From Phoronis australis (Eukaryota > Phoronida > Phoronidae), in NCBI GenBank assembly GCA_002633005.1, contig NMRA01000232.1, forward strand, positions 1-64,000: DNA of 64,000 nucleotides, written 5' to 3'. A program made the translations under genes and the position numbers. The notes beneath the pieces are model-generated. The model was not told the DNA's origin and searched no databases. It was given only the letters and a program-made list of their open reading frames with translations. Positions 1 through 11,641 of this stretch are shown here, one piece after another (the stretch's first letter is position 1; each line of letters begins with the position of its first letter).

Positions 1-29
1 GTTGAATTTCAGATGAGTCCGACTACTGT

Positions 30-700
30 GTCGCACTCTAGTGGCAATTTTGTTTTTTTTGCGTCTGGGGAGGAATCACCTTAATCCTCTGAAGGAGCTT
101 TGTGAAATTTGAAAGATGTATTCCCATGGAGCCGACGACAAACGGTAACGAGTGTTGAACTGTTGCAAATACCACTATGCTCCCTAGTGGCAAAATGTTT
201 TTTACGTTTAGCTCTCTATCTTTGGAATTCATAAATGTATTTTCATGAAAGTCGGCGAATAAGTTTCCATTAAGGAGACGACAACGTCTTCCCATTTTTG
301 GACAGATTTGATGTTTTCTGCTCCACATGGTGCCATTTAAAAAAATAATCGGCGTATGCTTTTGACGTCCGCCTCACTACTGAAACAATCATTATGAAAA
401 TTGACGACTGTGTGCTTTGACCCCGGTTGACGTTTATTTTCGGATGTTTTCGACTATTCTAGTGCCTCCAAGGGACAATTTTATTTTTTGCGTCTACGGC
501 TGTATCTCCTCAACCCTTTGTAGGATCTCGGCGAAATTGGGCAGATGGGCTCCTATAGACATGACAACAGATGGCGATGAATTTCAGACTAATCAGTCTA
601 TAGCTGTGCCCCTTGTGTCAATTGTTTTTTACGTTTGCCTCTAAATTTTTGGAGTTCCTTGGCTTAGTTTCATGAAATTTGGCGAATAGTTGTGCACTAC
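30..700. repeat. Degenerate dispersed repeat, two copies
   Basis: Two diverged copies of one element lie at about 30-260 and 445-690. Both contain a 'ctagtgg/ctagtgc' motif followed by a T-run, 'tttttacgtttrgctctmtat' type sequence, and then 'tttcatgaaatttggcgaata' type sequence. ORFs here on both strands are incidental. No further SLC6 exon was found before 1867, so the stretch is best read as intronic repeat. It resembles an old interspersed element, but I cannot assign a family. Confidence 0.5.
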
Positions 701-1866
701 AGATATCTTCAGACACCTTCTGAATTCGGGTGGGTTTGATGCACTCTGCGCCATCTAATGCCCGTTTTTATGATATTAACACCCCTAGAAGCACACCGCT
801 TGCGCATTTCAACGCTCTGCATTGCCCTTGTTTAATACGAAACCATGATAATTATCGAATATTCTGTACGTGAGTGTATTTTGCATTACACAAGCGAGTG
901 TGTAGTCCAAATTCACACCTGATGACTTCTAGATTCAAACTACAAAATCCAGTAAAAACTTGAGATTTCGAGTTCAGACTTGAACTTATAGCTTTAACCT
1001 AGGGGTCATCGAGTGCCATCCAAAATAAAAGAGAGCACTTAAATCATCACTCTCAAAAATAATTTTAAACTGCATATCACACCTCAAGACTTGTCAGTCC
1101 CATTGACATCATTCTAACTTCCTCGCAACCACCTAATAATCCTATACAGATCAATATGCGGACTATTCCTGAACAACTAGAAATTTAGACATAACTTTTA
1201 TAATATTTCATCTGTGTTCCTGTGGATACACTCAGACAAATGTTCGTGTTTTCTTTGCGTGTGAGATATGCGGGGAGCAGAGGGTACAGTTTTCCAGACA
1301 CTCGAACAGTACTCCAGTGTTTACAAACAATATTCTGATATTCCTCAAATGTATAAATTTTTCTAATTGGGTGTAAAGAACTCAACCCAAATGAAAATAA
1401 GATTTTATTCGAAATAGTATCAAAATTTCTTTTTAATATTAAATCTCTTTGTGAGTCGATAAAATTGTGTACATGTAAAATAACTTATTGTGCATGAAAA
1501 TGATTTATTTACATTCGTTATCGTATGTCATTGTAATCTTAACATCAGTTCTTTAATTTATGTATTTGTTTATAGTAACTGTATAATTTGTATTTATTTA
1601 ACCCAGATACAGTGGCTCTTGGCGCTTGCTGGGCATGTATATTCACTGTACTGAAGATTTCATGATAAACGTTAAAAAATCAAGTGCAAAATAGGACTAC
1701 TCAGTTAATCCAGGGAAACCATAATAGAGCCTACATGTTAACAATAACTTTGAGTTCGATTTCGAGTAAAAAGATTATATTTTACAAAGTGAATGCTGTA
1801 GTTATCAGGTTTACTACCTCTTGCTGCTCACCGACTGAAATAGAAGGTGCAATTTTCTTCCAACAG

Positions 1867-3426
1867 GCAGTCGTGGTTTTCTCGTGGGTGCGTTACTCTC
1901 CCTCGTCCTACGGCACTTACCAACTGCCAATGTGGGCTAATGGTATTGGCTGGGCTATGACTGCTAGCGTGCTGGTCGGTCTTTTTGTGACTTTCTTCGG
2001 CATGATCATTTACTACAGCCTACGCGGAAGCGTAAGTCGAGTGTTATTTCAATTTGCTGTCTCGTTATAATGTTTCTCATCACACCCCAGTGTTCATGGT
2101 TGAAACCTCGTTTCCAATGTAATTTAGAATCCTAGATGGAACTGGAAATTCACGAGGTGTCCCAAGTGACGCGCATGACTTCTCCATACAAATGCCTGCG
2201 TTCAGGTAAATCTTATCACACGAACGCCTTTATGCTTTTTAATTGCTTTCTGCTCTCGATCCATTTAGATTTCAAAAAGAGGGACTTTTGTTAAGTAGCA
2301 CCACCTAGCAGGGCTGTCATAATTGTTGTTTTAAGTCAACTGGCATAGCAGGGAACTGAGGATCCCTTACCAGCAGAACTGGCCATTGGAATAGAAACAT
2401 CAGTGGCTGTTAAAACGTCACACGTTTGAACACTCGACTTCAAAATCATAATTACTGTGACGTGCAGCCTTGTCAATTCAGTCGTTGCACGTATCTCAAT
2501 CTCGTTTCTAACCCTAATCAGTTTTGTGAAGAGTCCCAATTTTGTCAAAACTATCGCATCGTGCAAATGTCGCACGACCCTCGAACGAATTTATGAGACA
2601 TTTTGCGTGTTTCGTGATCGTGTTTATATTGGATATTGGTTCAGTTGGCGCTTTTCTATTTCCCTACAGCCGCTGGATGCGTTCCGTCCCACTAAGGAGT
2701 GGGGACCAGCCCTCGTCAAACATAGACGACTTATCACTTACGTCCCTGGATTTGTCATTGACCCCAACGAGGACCAAGCACCAGTACTTGGGGAGAAACC
2801 GGTGAGATAAAAGCACTTAAAACTAAGCGTTACGTGTTGTTGGCCTTGGAAATTTTTAAGAATTGAAATTTGTATCACTGAGTGGTACTGTTAGTAACTG
2901 ATTGCCTTTGTTCCCTAGGATCGAATTTCTTTAATTTTTATTTTTTTGTAAGCTCATGAAACATATAATTTCAAAATCCTTAATGATGAAAGAAATTGAA
3001 TTATTATGTACACCAATAAATAGTATTTTTTTATAGAGAACACCGCCACGTCCACAAATGTGATTTTTTAAGCCAGAAAGCTCCAGTATAAAAATGATGT
3101 CAACATTTTTTGAAAAACGGAAGTTTAAGATTATTTTAGAGCTAACAACTCCATTGATTTGCAATTGATTGTTAAAAAGATATTTGATCCTTGGCAACTA
3201 AGGTTGTCACTAATCTTAATTAATCTGCTGGAAAATTTCTATTTTTTTATGGAAGTATCAAAGTTTCTGAAGATTCCAAATGCTAATTTTTGCATGTTTC
3301 ATTATCTTTTTGGTTCGACACCATTTTAATATGAATTTCAATTTGCTTTTGATTATATTTCAGGCGGATCCAAACTGGCATTATGAAAATCCTGGGTTTG
3401 TTGCCGATGACGGAAACGAGGTTTAG
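1867..3426 (+). CDS. SLC6 neurotransmitter:sodium symporter, C-terminal three exons (glycine-transporter-like), 5' part outside window
   Basis: Exons are 1867-2031, 2670-2801 and 3364-3426 (TAG stop). All are phase 0 with AG/GT borders and encode 119 residues. Exon 1 carries the extracellular loop pattern SPSSYGTYQLPMWANGIGW followed by a hydrophobic TM12 helix ending IIYYSLRGS, which is the classical end of SLC6 Na+/Cl--coupled transporters. Exon 2 begins the cytoplasmic tail with RPTKEWGPALVKHR. The WGPAL..HR pattern is one I associate with glycine transporters, so the substrate may be glycine; this is the less certain part. Exon 3 gives a short tail ending DDGNEV. Family members are usually 600 residues or more with 12 TM helices, so the first 11 lie left of the window. 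The intron before 1867 is at least 1.8 kb. Confidence 0.85.
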
Positions 3427-4066
3427 AACTTAAAAAATCTACAGTTTTAATCTCCTCTGAAAGCTCTTATCATGTGCATACGTCCTTGAGTGACCGTTGT
3501 CAAATGTATAAGAATATTTCCAAAGGCATTGTACGGTAAACCCAGTAGGGGTAATTGAGAATTCTAGCACTACATGTAATTTTGTATGTTATTTTACCTA
3601 TTTTATCTTCTGCCTATATTTTGTGTAATGAATCCACATTCCAGCTGTAAAGAGTGTGCGTAATTTTAAATTTCGGTAACGCATATTCCTTTTAAACATC
3701 GTGATAAATTAACATGTCACACTGGATGTAAGCATTGGACTGTTGACTTTGTTCTAACATGAGAACATTCAAGCGGTTTTAAATGTACATAATCTGGTTT
3801 AGGGTCGAAAACTCTTAAAATTATTTGTATTCTTTGAAGTTTTTTTGCAATTAAAATAGTTTTAAACAAACAAATAAAGCATAAAAGCGTGATTATATTA
3901 CAAATCGCCAATCCATTCTCTGTGACTATCAGTTAAGCAAAATTAGTGTTCTACACTACATTTTGATACTAAATCCTCTGTTAGTCCCTGTGCGATTTTG
4001 AATTTTATACATAACGATTTTGTATATTTTATCATGTACATTGCCAGACTGTATACCATTTTAAAT

Positions 4067-4072
4067 AATAAA
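4067..4072 (+). terminator. Probable polyadenylation signal of the SLC6 gene
   Basis: AATAAA lies 641 nt after the SLC6 stop codon in AT-rich sequence with no better candidate nearby. The 3' UTR would run from 3427 to about 4090. The assignment rests on position alone. Confidence 0.5.
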
Positions 4073-4090
4073 GGTTACTTTACATGGACT

Positions 4091-5014
4091 GATCTCGTCA
4101 TTGTCAAGGGTGACTGATTTTACAGTGCGTTATTGACATAACGGCGTATTGTCAACTTTTGATTTGATATTCTCTGAGAAGAAAAAGCAACCGTACGGTA
4201 TTCTAAACTGCAAGTAGTTCGTGACCTGAGACTGACTTAAACTCACAGAGGGGCTTGGACCCGGGCTGTAGTACATAGATGTAAAGTAACATTTAGGAAA
4301 AGGATTTCTGTGTTGGTGAAAAATGTAGAGTGGAGACAAAAAATTTTATGAATACTCAGACCACCGAATTCAGCAATGTATTTGGACACTAGTAACTGTC
4401 AGCGGGGCTGTAAACACCAAGTAAGCCTACATTTTCTTGTTGAAGAGTGGAGACCATTCGTTATGAACTGTCGTTTAAAAAGTATTCATATTATATCTCG
4501 CAACAGTTAGATTGCCAAATAATGCGTGATCAGCTTCCGCTTTCACTTAGGCAGTTCAGTGTGCTCGTAGCACGCCATATGCGCTATCCATCACTATCAG
4601 TCGCAGTGGATTTCTCGTATCTTTTCATCATGCCAACATAGTAGGCGTTGGTTCCAGATTGATGATGCCTGGAGCATCCTAACACAGATTCACTTTTGAT
4701 TTGCTGATTTGCTGCCTAAAAGCACCATTTCAGTTTTGCGTGTCGCCATACATTCAAATTCACAAGTAGATAAAGTTGTTTTTTACACTTCCCAGTTTAT
4801 CTATTAGCAGGTGTTTCGGTCGAGGAAATCTTGGAAAGTCATTGTTTTGAAAATACATTTTAATTTAAGCAAAACTATGCGACTATATGTTAAGATGACG
4901 TCATTATAACTTCAGCCTTAGATTCAATGTTTTAGACTTAAGCATACTCTGCTTCAGAAATGGTGAATATTCGTCCTATTCCATTGGCAGTCCGCAAAAT
5001 GTACAAATCTACTC
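4091..5014. other. Intergenic, nothing recognised
   Basis: This is AT-rich sequence between the SLC6 3' end and the tandem array. Short ORFs on both strands lack domain similarity or splice context. Array homology begins abruptly around 5010. Confidence 0.5.
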
Positions 5015-5114
5015 AAAAAGGCGAGTAGTGGTTCTCCACATTGCTATAGAGAATCCAACTGCTTTCGTCTCAGTGGAAGAGTTTCTTGGTTTGCCCACTA
5101 CACCACGGCTCGCC
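5015..5114 (-). pseudogene. Pol III ncRNA-like gene, copy 1, with 3' deletion
   Basis: This is the first unit of the array. Compared with the others it has lost 14 nt between two GAG direct repeats near the 3' end (around 5023), which removes the internal loop before the terminal helix. The A box, B-box-like motif, hairpin with GCAA loop, TTTTT (5015-5019) and TATA-like box (5139-5144) remain. One hairpin pair is changed from C-G to a T-G wobble, as in copy 2. It lies at the array edge, where homogenisation is expected to be weakest, and is probably a decaying copy. Confidence 0.6.
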
Positions 5115-5712
5115 TAGTTATGCTGTCAAGAGAAAGTTGTATATGAAGCTTCGTCTGCTGTTGTGCAATCTAACATTGGAAGTGGTGCAACAGACTACAA
5201 CTGTGACAACTATTGGTGAAAATTAAATGAATGTAATGTGGTGCCAGTCCGGCGGAACACCTTATAACATATTAATACCGATTTAAGATCGACTGTCTCT
5301 CCAAAACCCTGCTGTCTGTATGTTTGTAAGTCTTCTGTAGGTTTCTGGAATTTCTGGAGATATAAGCCTGAGACACCGTCTAACGTCACTTTCGTTTTCT
5401 GACCTTCCTGTTAGTATTAAAAAGCACGGAGACGTTTGTGTAGGACCACCCAGTCGCATTAACGTACAGTGATTTATTTAAAACAAAATTGGAATACTAA
5501 ACATTTTAAACGTTATAAATGAACTTGCTTTGTCGCCCGGACGATTCCGCCATTCTTTCAGTTTCATTCCTTGTTGAGGTAGTGGAATTTCATTGACAAA
5601 CATCATTTAGTGAATTATGTTTTCAATAAAAATGGAAAAGTATCTGAAATACTGTTGAAAATTAACACGCACTGTGTTTACGTTTTTCATCACCAGCAAA
5701 TCTACACGTAGC

Positions 5713-5825
5713 AAAAAGACGAGTGTCGGTACGGAGTAGTGGTTCTCCACATTGCTATAGAGAATCCAACTGCTTTCGTCTCAGTGGAAGAGTTTCTTGG
5801 TTTGCCCACTACACCATGGCTCGCC
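5713..5825 (-). ncRNA. Pol III ncRNA-like gene, copy 2 (vault-RNA-like)
   Basis: The copy is full length: +1 at 5825, TTTTT at 5713-5717, TATA-like box at 5850-5855. The sequence just before the A box carries one change (CCATGG instead of CCACGG on the plus strand). The GNRA hairpin keeps its pairing through a C-G to T-G wobble. The 3' internal loop has 'ggtacgg' where copies 3, 4, 7 and 8 have 'ggtttgg', a difference shared with copy 9. Confidence 0.65.
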
Positions 5826-6626
5826 TAGTTATGCTATCAAGAGAATGTTGTATATGAAGCTTCGTCTGCTGTTGTGCAATCTAACACAGGAAGTGGTGCA
5901 ACAGACTGCAACCGTGGCAGATTTTTGAAACGTTATGCCCGTCGGAACACATTAATACTGATTTAATATCGACAGTCTGTCCAAAACGGTGCAGTTAGTA
6001 CGTTTGTAAATCTTTTATGACTTTCTAGAATTTCTGTAAATATAAGCCTCTGACAGCGTACAACGGAACTTGTGTTTTTTACATTCCTGTTACCAAAAAG
6101 TAAGGAGTTGTGTTGTAGAAAGAACTAACTTTCTAGAGACCAAGCCAAAAATCAATCTTGAAGTGGCGACGAAGAGACGAAGTTGAGCTATCAACTTTGA
6201 CACCAATCGCAGCTTGACGTCACTACACCGTATTAAAACTGTTTAATCTGACTGCCCAATCTCCTCAGTCCGCGATGAGCAACTTTTCTTATGATAGATC
6301 TTGAAATAAACGATGAAAAGACATTTGTCTGCTTGTTCAGAAGCGTTTGTTATTTAAACTAACCAAAATGCATTAAATTACAATGCTGGAATTAAACAAT
6401 ATAAAATATTTAAAATTTAGTGACGTTTGACTTTGTCATTGTGTTCCAGCATTCTTTCAAATTCAATTATCTTTGAGGTAATGCGAAGTTTTCGACAACC
6501 ATCATTTAATAAATTATATTTTCAATAAAAGTTCAAAGGATTCTGAAATTCTATTTCAAAGGAACACGCACTGCGGACGAGTTTTTAAGTTTTTCATCAT
6601 ACGTTCAAAACAAGCCTACAAGTAAC

Positions 6627-6739
6627 AAAAAGACGAGTGTCGGTTTGGAGTAGTGGTTCTCCACATTGCTGTAGAGAATCCAACTGCTTTCGTCTCAGTG
6701 GAAGAGTTTCTTGGTTTGCCCACTACACCACGGCTCGCC
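6627..6739 (-). ncRNA. Pol III ncRNA-like gene, copy 3, reference copy (vault-RNA-like)
   Basis: The predicted transcript is about 108 nt plus U-run, with +1 at 6739 and TTTTT at 6627-6631. An A box, TGGTGTAGTGG, sits at +10 to +20. A B-box-like GTTGGATTC at +56 to +64 matches the usual consensus at 8 of 9 positions. Helices visible by eye are 1-6 with 103-108 (one G-U), 14-20 with 84-90 (seven pairs), 41-44 with 54-57, and 62-70 with 75-83 closed by a GCAA tetraloop at 71-74. There is no internal TTTT on this strand. Size, A box at +10, paired ends with a G-U at the second pair and a terminal U-run match what I recall of human vault RNA. A Y RNA relative is the main alternative. Vault RNAs ride in the vault particle; this function is not shown here. 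Confidence 0.7.
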
Positions 6740-6763
6740 TAGTTATGCTATCGAGAGAAAGTT

Positions 6764-6800
6764 GTATATGAAGCTTCGTCTGCTGTTGTGCAATCTTCCA
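6764..6800 (-). promoter_or_regulatory. External promoter of ncRNA copy 3: TATA-like box plus conserved PSE-like block
   Basis: Reading the minus strand from +1 at 6739, ATATAC lies at -25 to -30 and a conserved block (GATTGCACAACAGCAGACG and flank) at about -35 to -60. The equivalent TATA positions are 5139-5144, 5850-5855, 7495-7500, 8440-8445, 9382-9387 (mutated to tacac), 10343-10348, 11076-11081 and 11778-11783. Spacing is constant in the first eight and one base shorter in copy 9. A TATA box near -30 with a proximal element near -50 is the layout of pol III genes with external promoters such as U6, Y RNA and vault RNA. The PSE label is by position, not by a known species motif. Confidence 0.55.
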
Positions 6801-7357
6801 CGGGAAGTTGTGCAACAGACAGCACAATTTTGACATCTATTGGTGAAACTTACATGAATGTAATGTGATGGCAGTCCGGCGGAACACCTTATAACATATT
6901 AATACCGATTTAAGATGGACTGTCTCTCCAAAACGCTGCAGTCTGTATGTTTGTAAATCTCTTGCAGGTTTCTGGAATTTCTGGAGATATAAGCCTGAGA
7001 CACCGCCTATCTTCACTTTCGTTTTCTGACCTTACTGATACTATTAAAAAGCACGGAGATGTTTGTGTAGGATCACCCAGTCGCACTAACGTACAGTGAT
7101 TTATTTAAAACAAAATTGAAATACTAAGCATTTTAAACATTATAAATGAACTTGCTTTGTCGCCGGGACGATTCCGTCATTCTTTCAATTTCATTCCTTT
7201 TTGAGGTAGTGGGATTTCATTGATAAACATCATTTAGTGAATTATATTTTCAATAAAAATGGAAAAGTATCTGAAATAATATTGAAAATTAACACGTACT
7301 ACGGACAACGATTGTTTACGTTTTTCATCACCAAGTTCGAAGCAAGCCTGCACTAGT

Positions 7358-7470
7358 AAAAAGACGAGTGTCGGTTTGGAGTAGTGGTTCTCCACATTGC
7401 TGTAGAATTCAACTGCTTTCGTCTCAGTGGAAGTGAGTTTCTGTTTTTGCCCACTACACCACGGCTCGCC
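7358..7470 (-). ncRNA. Pol III ncRNA-like gene, copy 4, altered hairpin
   Basis: Ends, terminator (7358-7362) and A box are intact, and it has the best TATA of the array (TATATA at about -30). It has lost two bases in the B-box/hairpin region ('gtagaattcaac' for 'gtagagaatccaac'). This shortens the GNRA-capped stem, though about seven pairs can re-form with wobbles. It also has 'aagtgagtttctgttttt' in place of 'aagagtttcttggttt'. The transcript may still fold, but the copy is less typical than copy 3. Confidence 0.55.
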
Positions 7471-8302
7471 TAGTTATGCTATCAAGAGAAAGTTGTATAT
7501 AAAGCTTCGTCTGCTGTTGTGCAATCTAACACAGGAAGTGGTGCAACAGACTACAACAGTGACATCTGTTGGTGAAAGGTTGTACCACTCGAAATATATT
7601 AATACCGATTTAATAACAAATGTCTGTCCAAAACGGTGCAGTTTGTACGTTTTCAAATCTTTTGTAGGTTTTTTTAATATCTGTTAATGTAAGACTCTGG
7701 TAATTATAACTGGACGTTTGTTTTCGAACTTTCGTGTTTCCAAAAAGTAAGGAATTGTGTTGGAAACATGCACGTGCGGTGTAGAAACAACTAACTTTCT
7801 AGAGACAGAGCGTAAAATAAACCTTGCATTTGTGTTGAATAGACAAAGAACCAAACGTGAGCGATCAACTTTGACCCCAGTAGCAGCCAAACGTCATCAA
7901 ACCGTTCTGTTTGATCTGATTGCCCTATCTCGTCAGTCTGCGATGAGCAACTTTTCATATGATAGATCTTGTAATAAACGATGAAAAAGACATTTGTCTG
8001 CTTGTTCAGAAGCGTTTGTTATTTAAACTAACCAAAATGCATTATATTAAAATGCTTGAATCAAAACACAATTCAAAATATTTAAAAGTTAGTGACGTTT
8101 GACTTTGTCATAGTGTGTCGGCATTCTTTCAAATTCAATTGTCTTTGAGGTAATGTAAAGTTTTCGACAACCATCATTTAATCAATTATATTTTCAATAA
8201 AAGTGAAAAGGTATTTGAAATATTATTGGAAAGGAACACGCTCTGCGGACAAACAGTTTCTAAGTCTTTCATCATTACGTTCGAAGCAAGTCTACACGTA
8301 AC

Positions 8303-8415
8303 AAAAAGACGAGTGTCGATTTGGAGTAGTGATTCTCCTCATTGCTGTAGAGAATCCAACTGCTTTTGTCTCAGTGGAAGAGTTTCTTGGTTTGCCCACT
8401 ACACCACGGCTCGCC
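8303..8415 (-). ncRNA. Pol III ncRNA-like gene, copy 5
   Basis: Full length: +1 at 8415, TTTTT at 8303-8307, TATA-like box at 8440-8445. Point changes affect the 14-20/84-90 helix ('gtagtgattc') and one pair next to the GCAA loop ('cctcattgc'). It follows a long-type spacer. Confidence 0.6.
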
Positions 8416-9244
8416 TAGTTATGATATCAAGAGAAAAGTGTATATGAAGCTTCGTCTGCTGTTGTGCAATCTAACACAGGAAGTGGTGCAATTGACTACA
8501 ACCGTGACGTCTAGTGGTGAAAGGTTGTACCAGTCGAAATATATTAATACGCCGATTTAACAACAAATGTCTGTCCAAAACGGTGCAGTTTGTATGTTTG
8601 CAAATCTTTTGTAGGTTTCTGGAATATCTGTTAATGTAAGACTCTGATAATGTATAAATGGACATTTGTTTTCGGACTTTCGTGTTTCCAAAAAGCCAGT
8701 AAGGAGTTGTGTTGGAAGCATGCACGTGCGTTGTAGAAACAACTAACTTTCTAGAGACAAAACGAAACATAAATCTTGAATTGGTGTTGAATAGACGAAG
8801 AACCAAACGTGAGCGATCAACTTTGACCCCAGTAGCAGCCAAACCGTTCTGTTTGATTTGATTACCCTATCTCGTCAGTCTGCGATGAGCAACTTTTCAT
8901 ATGATAGATCTTGTAATAAATGATGAAAAAGTTATTTGTCTGCTTGCTCAGAAGCGTTTGTTATTTTAACTAACCAAAACGCATTATATTAAAATGCTTG
9001 AATCAAAACACAATTTAAAATATTTAAAAGTTAGTGATGTTTGACTTTGTCATAGTGTGTCGGCATTCTTTCAAATTCAATTGTCTTTGAGATAATGTAA
9101 AGTTTTCGACAACCATACTTTAATCAATTATATTTTTAATAAAAGTGAAAAGGTACTTGAAATATTATAGGAAAGGAACACGCTCTGCGTACAAACAGTT
9201 TCTAAGTCTTTCATCATAACGTTCGAAGCAAGCGTGCACGTAGC

Positions 9245-9357
9245 AAAAAGACGAGTGTCGATACGGAGTAGTGGTTCTCCACATTACTGTAGAGAATCCA
9301 ACTGTTTTTGTCTCAGTGGAAGAGTTTCTTGGTTTGCCTACTACACCACGGCTCGTC
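9245..9357 (-). ncRNA. Pol III ncRNA-like gene, copy 6, damaged promoter
   Basis: The TATA-like box is mutated (gtacac at 9382-9387) and one pair of the 14-20/84-90 helix is broken ('gcctactac'). In contrast, the terminal helix is improved: the 5' end reads GACGAG, so the G-U of other copies becomes A-U against CTCGTC. The hairpin loop is GTAA instead of GCAA, still a GNRA tetraloop. The copy mixes signs of decay with structure-preserving change. Confidence 0.5.
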
Positions 9358-10205
9358 TAGTTATGCTGTCAAAAGAAAGTTGTACACGAAACTTCGTCTG
9401 CTGTTATGCAATCTAACACAGGAAGTGGTGCAACAGACTACAACCGTGACATTTATTGGTGAAACGTGATACCCGTCGGAACACATTAATACCAATTCAA
9501 TATCGACTGTCTGTTCAAAACGGTGCAGTTTGTACGTTTGTAAAGCTTTTGTAATTTTCTAGAATTTCTGTAAATATAAGCCTCTGACAGCGTACAACGG
9601 GACGTCTGTTTTTGACTTTCCTGTTACCAAAAAGGAAGGAGTTGTGTTGGAAGCGTGCATTTGCGTAGTAGAAACAATTAACTTTTCTAGAGACCAAGCG
9701 AAAAATCAACCTTGAATTGGCGACAAATAGACGAAGTGCCAAAGTTGAGCGATCAACTTTGACACCAGTAGCATCAAACGCCAGCACACCGTTTCAAAAC
9801 TGTTTGAACCCAATTGCGCTACCTTATCAGTCCGCGATGAGTAACTTATCATATAGATCTTGAAATAAACGATGGAATAGACATTTGTCTACTTGTTCAG
9901 AGGTGTTTGTTATTAAAACTAACCCAAATGCATGCAAGTACAATGCTTTAATTTAAACAGAATTTAAAATATTTGATATTTATCAAAACGTTTTAGATGC
10001 AACTGACTTTGCCATTGTGTTCCGGCATTCTTTCAAATTCACTTGTCTTTGCAGTAATCCGAAGTTACTGACAACCATCCTTTAGTAAATTATATTTTCA
10101 GCAAATACGAAATGGTATCTGAAATTCTATTTGAAAGGAACACGCTCTGTGGACAACGAGTTTTTAAATTTTTCAACATACGTTCGAAGCAAGCCTGAAT
10201 GTAGC

Positions 10206-10318
10206 AAAAAGACGAGTGTCGGTTTGGAGTAGTGGTTCTCCACATTGCTGTAGAGAATCCAACTGCTTTTGTCTCAGTGGAAGAGTTTCTTGGTTTGCCC
10301 ACTACACCACGGCTCGCC
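10206..10318 (-). ncRNA. Pol III ncRNA-like gene, copy 7
   Basis: Nearly identical to copy 3, with +1 at 10318, TTTTT at 10206-10210 and TATA-like box at 10343-10348. The one obvious change, 'gcttttgtctc' for 'gctttcgtctc', falls in the loop of the 41-57 hairpin. On the plus strand this change creates a TTTT run, which would stop a pol III transcript in that direction; the minus strand is unaffected. Confidence 0.7.
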
Positions 10319-10936
10319 TAGTTATGCTATCAAGAGAAAGTTGTATATGAAGCTTCGTCTGCTGTTGTGCAATCTTCCACGGGAAGTTGTGCAATAGACA
10401 GCACAACTGTGACATCTATTGGTGAAAATTACACGAAGGTAATGTGGTGGCAGTCCGGCGGAACACCTTATAACATATTAATACCGATTTAAGATGGACT
10501 GTCTCTCCAAAACGCTGCAGTCTGTATGTTTGTAAATCTCTTGTAGGTTTCTGGAATTTCTGGAGATATAAGCCTGAGACACCGCCTATCTTCACTTTCG
10601 TTTTCTGACCTTCCTGTTACTATTAAAAAGCACGGAGATATTTGTGTATGATCACCCAGTCGCACTAACGTGCAGTGATTTATTTAAAACAAAATTGAAA
10701 TACTAAATATTTTAAACATTATAAATGAACTTGCTTTGTCGCCGGGACGTTTCCTTCATTCTTTCAATTTCATTCCTTTTTGAGGTAGTGGGATGTCATT
10801 GATCAACATCATTTAGTGAATTATATTTTCAATAAAAATGGAAAAGTATCTGAAATAATATTGAAAATTAACACGCACTGCGGACAACGAGTGTTAACGT
10901 TTTTCATCATACGTTCGAAGCAAGCCTACACGTAGC

Positions 10937-11051
10937 AAAAAGACGAGTGTCGGTTTGGAGTAGTGGTTCTCCACATTGCTGTAGAGAATCCAACTGCTTT
11001 TGTCTCAGTGGAAGTGAGTTTCTTGGTTTGCCCACTACACCACGGCTCGCC
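10937..11051 (-). ncRNA. Pol III ncRNA-like gene, copy 8
   Basis: Full length with a 2-nt insertion ('ggaagtgagtttcttgg', shared in part with copy 4) between the A box and the 41-57 hairpin. TTTTT at 10937-10941, +1 at 11051, TATA-like box at 11076-11081. All main helices are preserved. Confidence 0.65.
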
Positions 11052-11641
11052 TAGTTATGCTATCAAGAGAAATTTGTATATGAAGCTTCGTCTGCTGTTG
11101 TGCAATCTTCCACAGGATGTGGTGCAATAGACGACAACTGTGACATCTATTGGTGAAAATTACACGAAGGTAATGTGGTGGCAGTCCGGCGGAACACCTT
11201 ATATTATATTAATACCGATTTAAGATCGACTGTCTCTCCAAAACGCTGCTGCCTGTATGTTTGTAGGTTTCTGGAATTTCTGGAGATATAAGCCTGAGAC
11301 ACCGCCTATCTTCACTTTCGTTTTCTGACCTCCCTGTTACTATTAAAAAGCACGGAGATGTTTGTGTATGATCACCCAGTCGCACTAACGTACAGTGATT
11401 TATTTAAAACAAAATTGGAATACTAAAATTTTTTAAACGTTAAAAATGAACTTGCTTTGTCGCCGTGACGATTCCGCCATTCTTTGAGGTAATGGGATTT
11501 TATTGATAAATATCATTTAGTGAATTATATTTTCAATAAAAATGGAAAAGTATATGAAATACTATTGGAAAGTAACATGCACTGCTGACAACGAGTGTTA
11601 ACGTTTTTCATCATAACGTTCGAAGCAAGTCTACACGTAGC

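Noticed and set aside
7427-9787. Several ORFs of 60-123 codons on both strands in the tandem array
   Set aside because: They differ between units, contain no domains and are not kept by substitution pattern. The conserved part is the RNA-like block.
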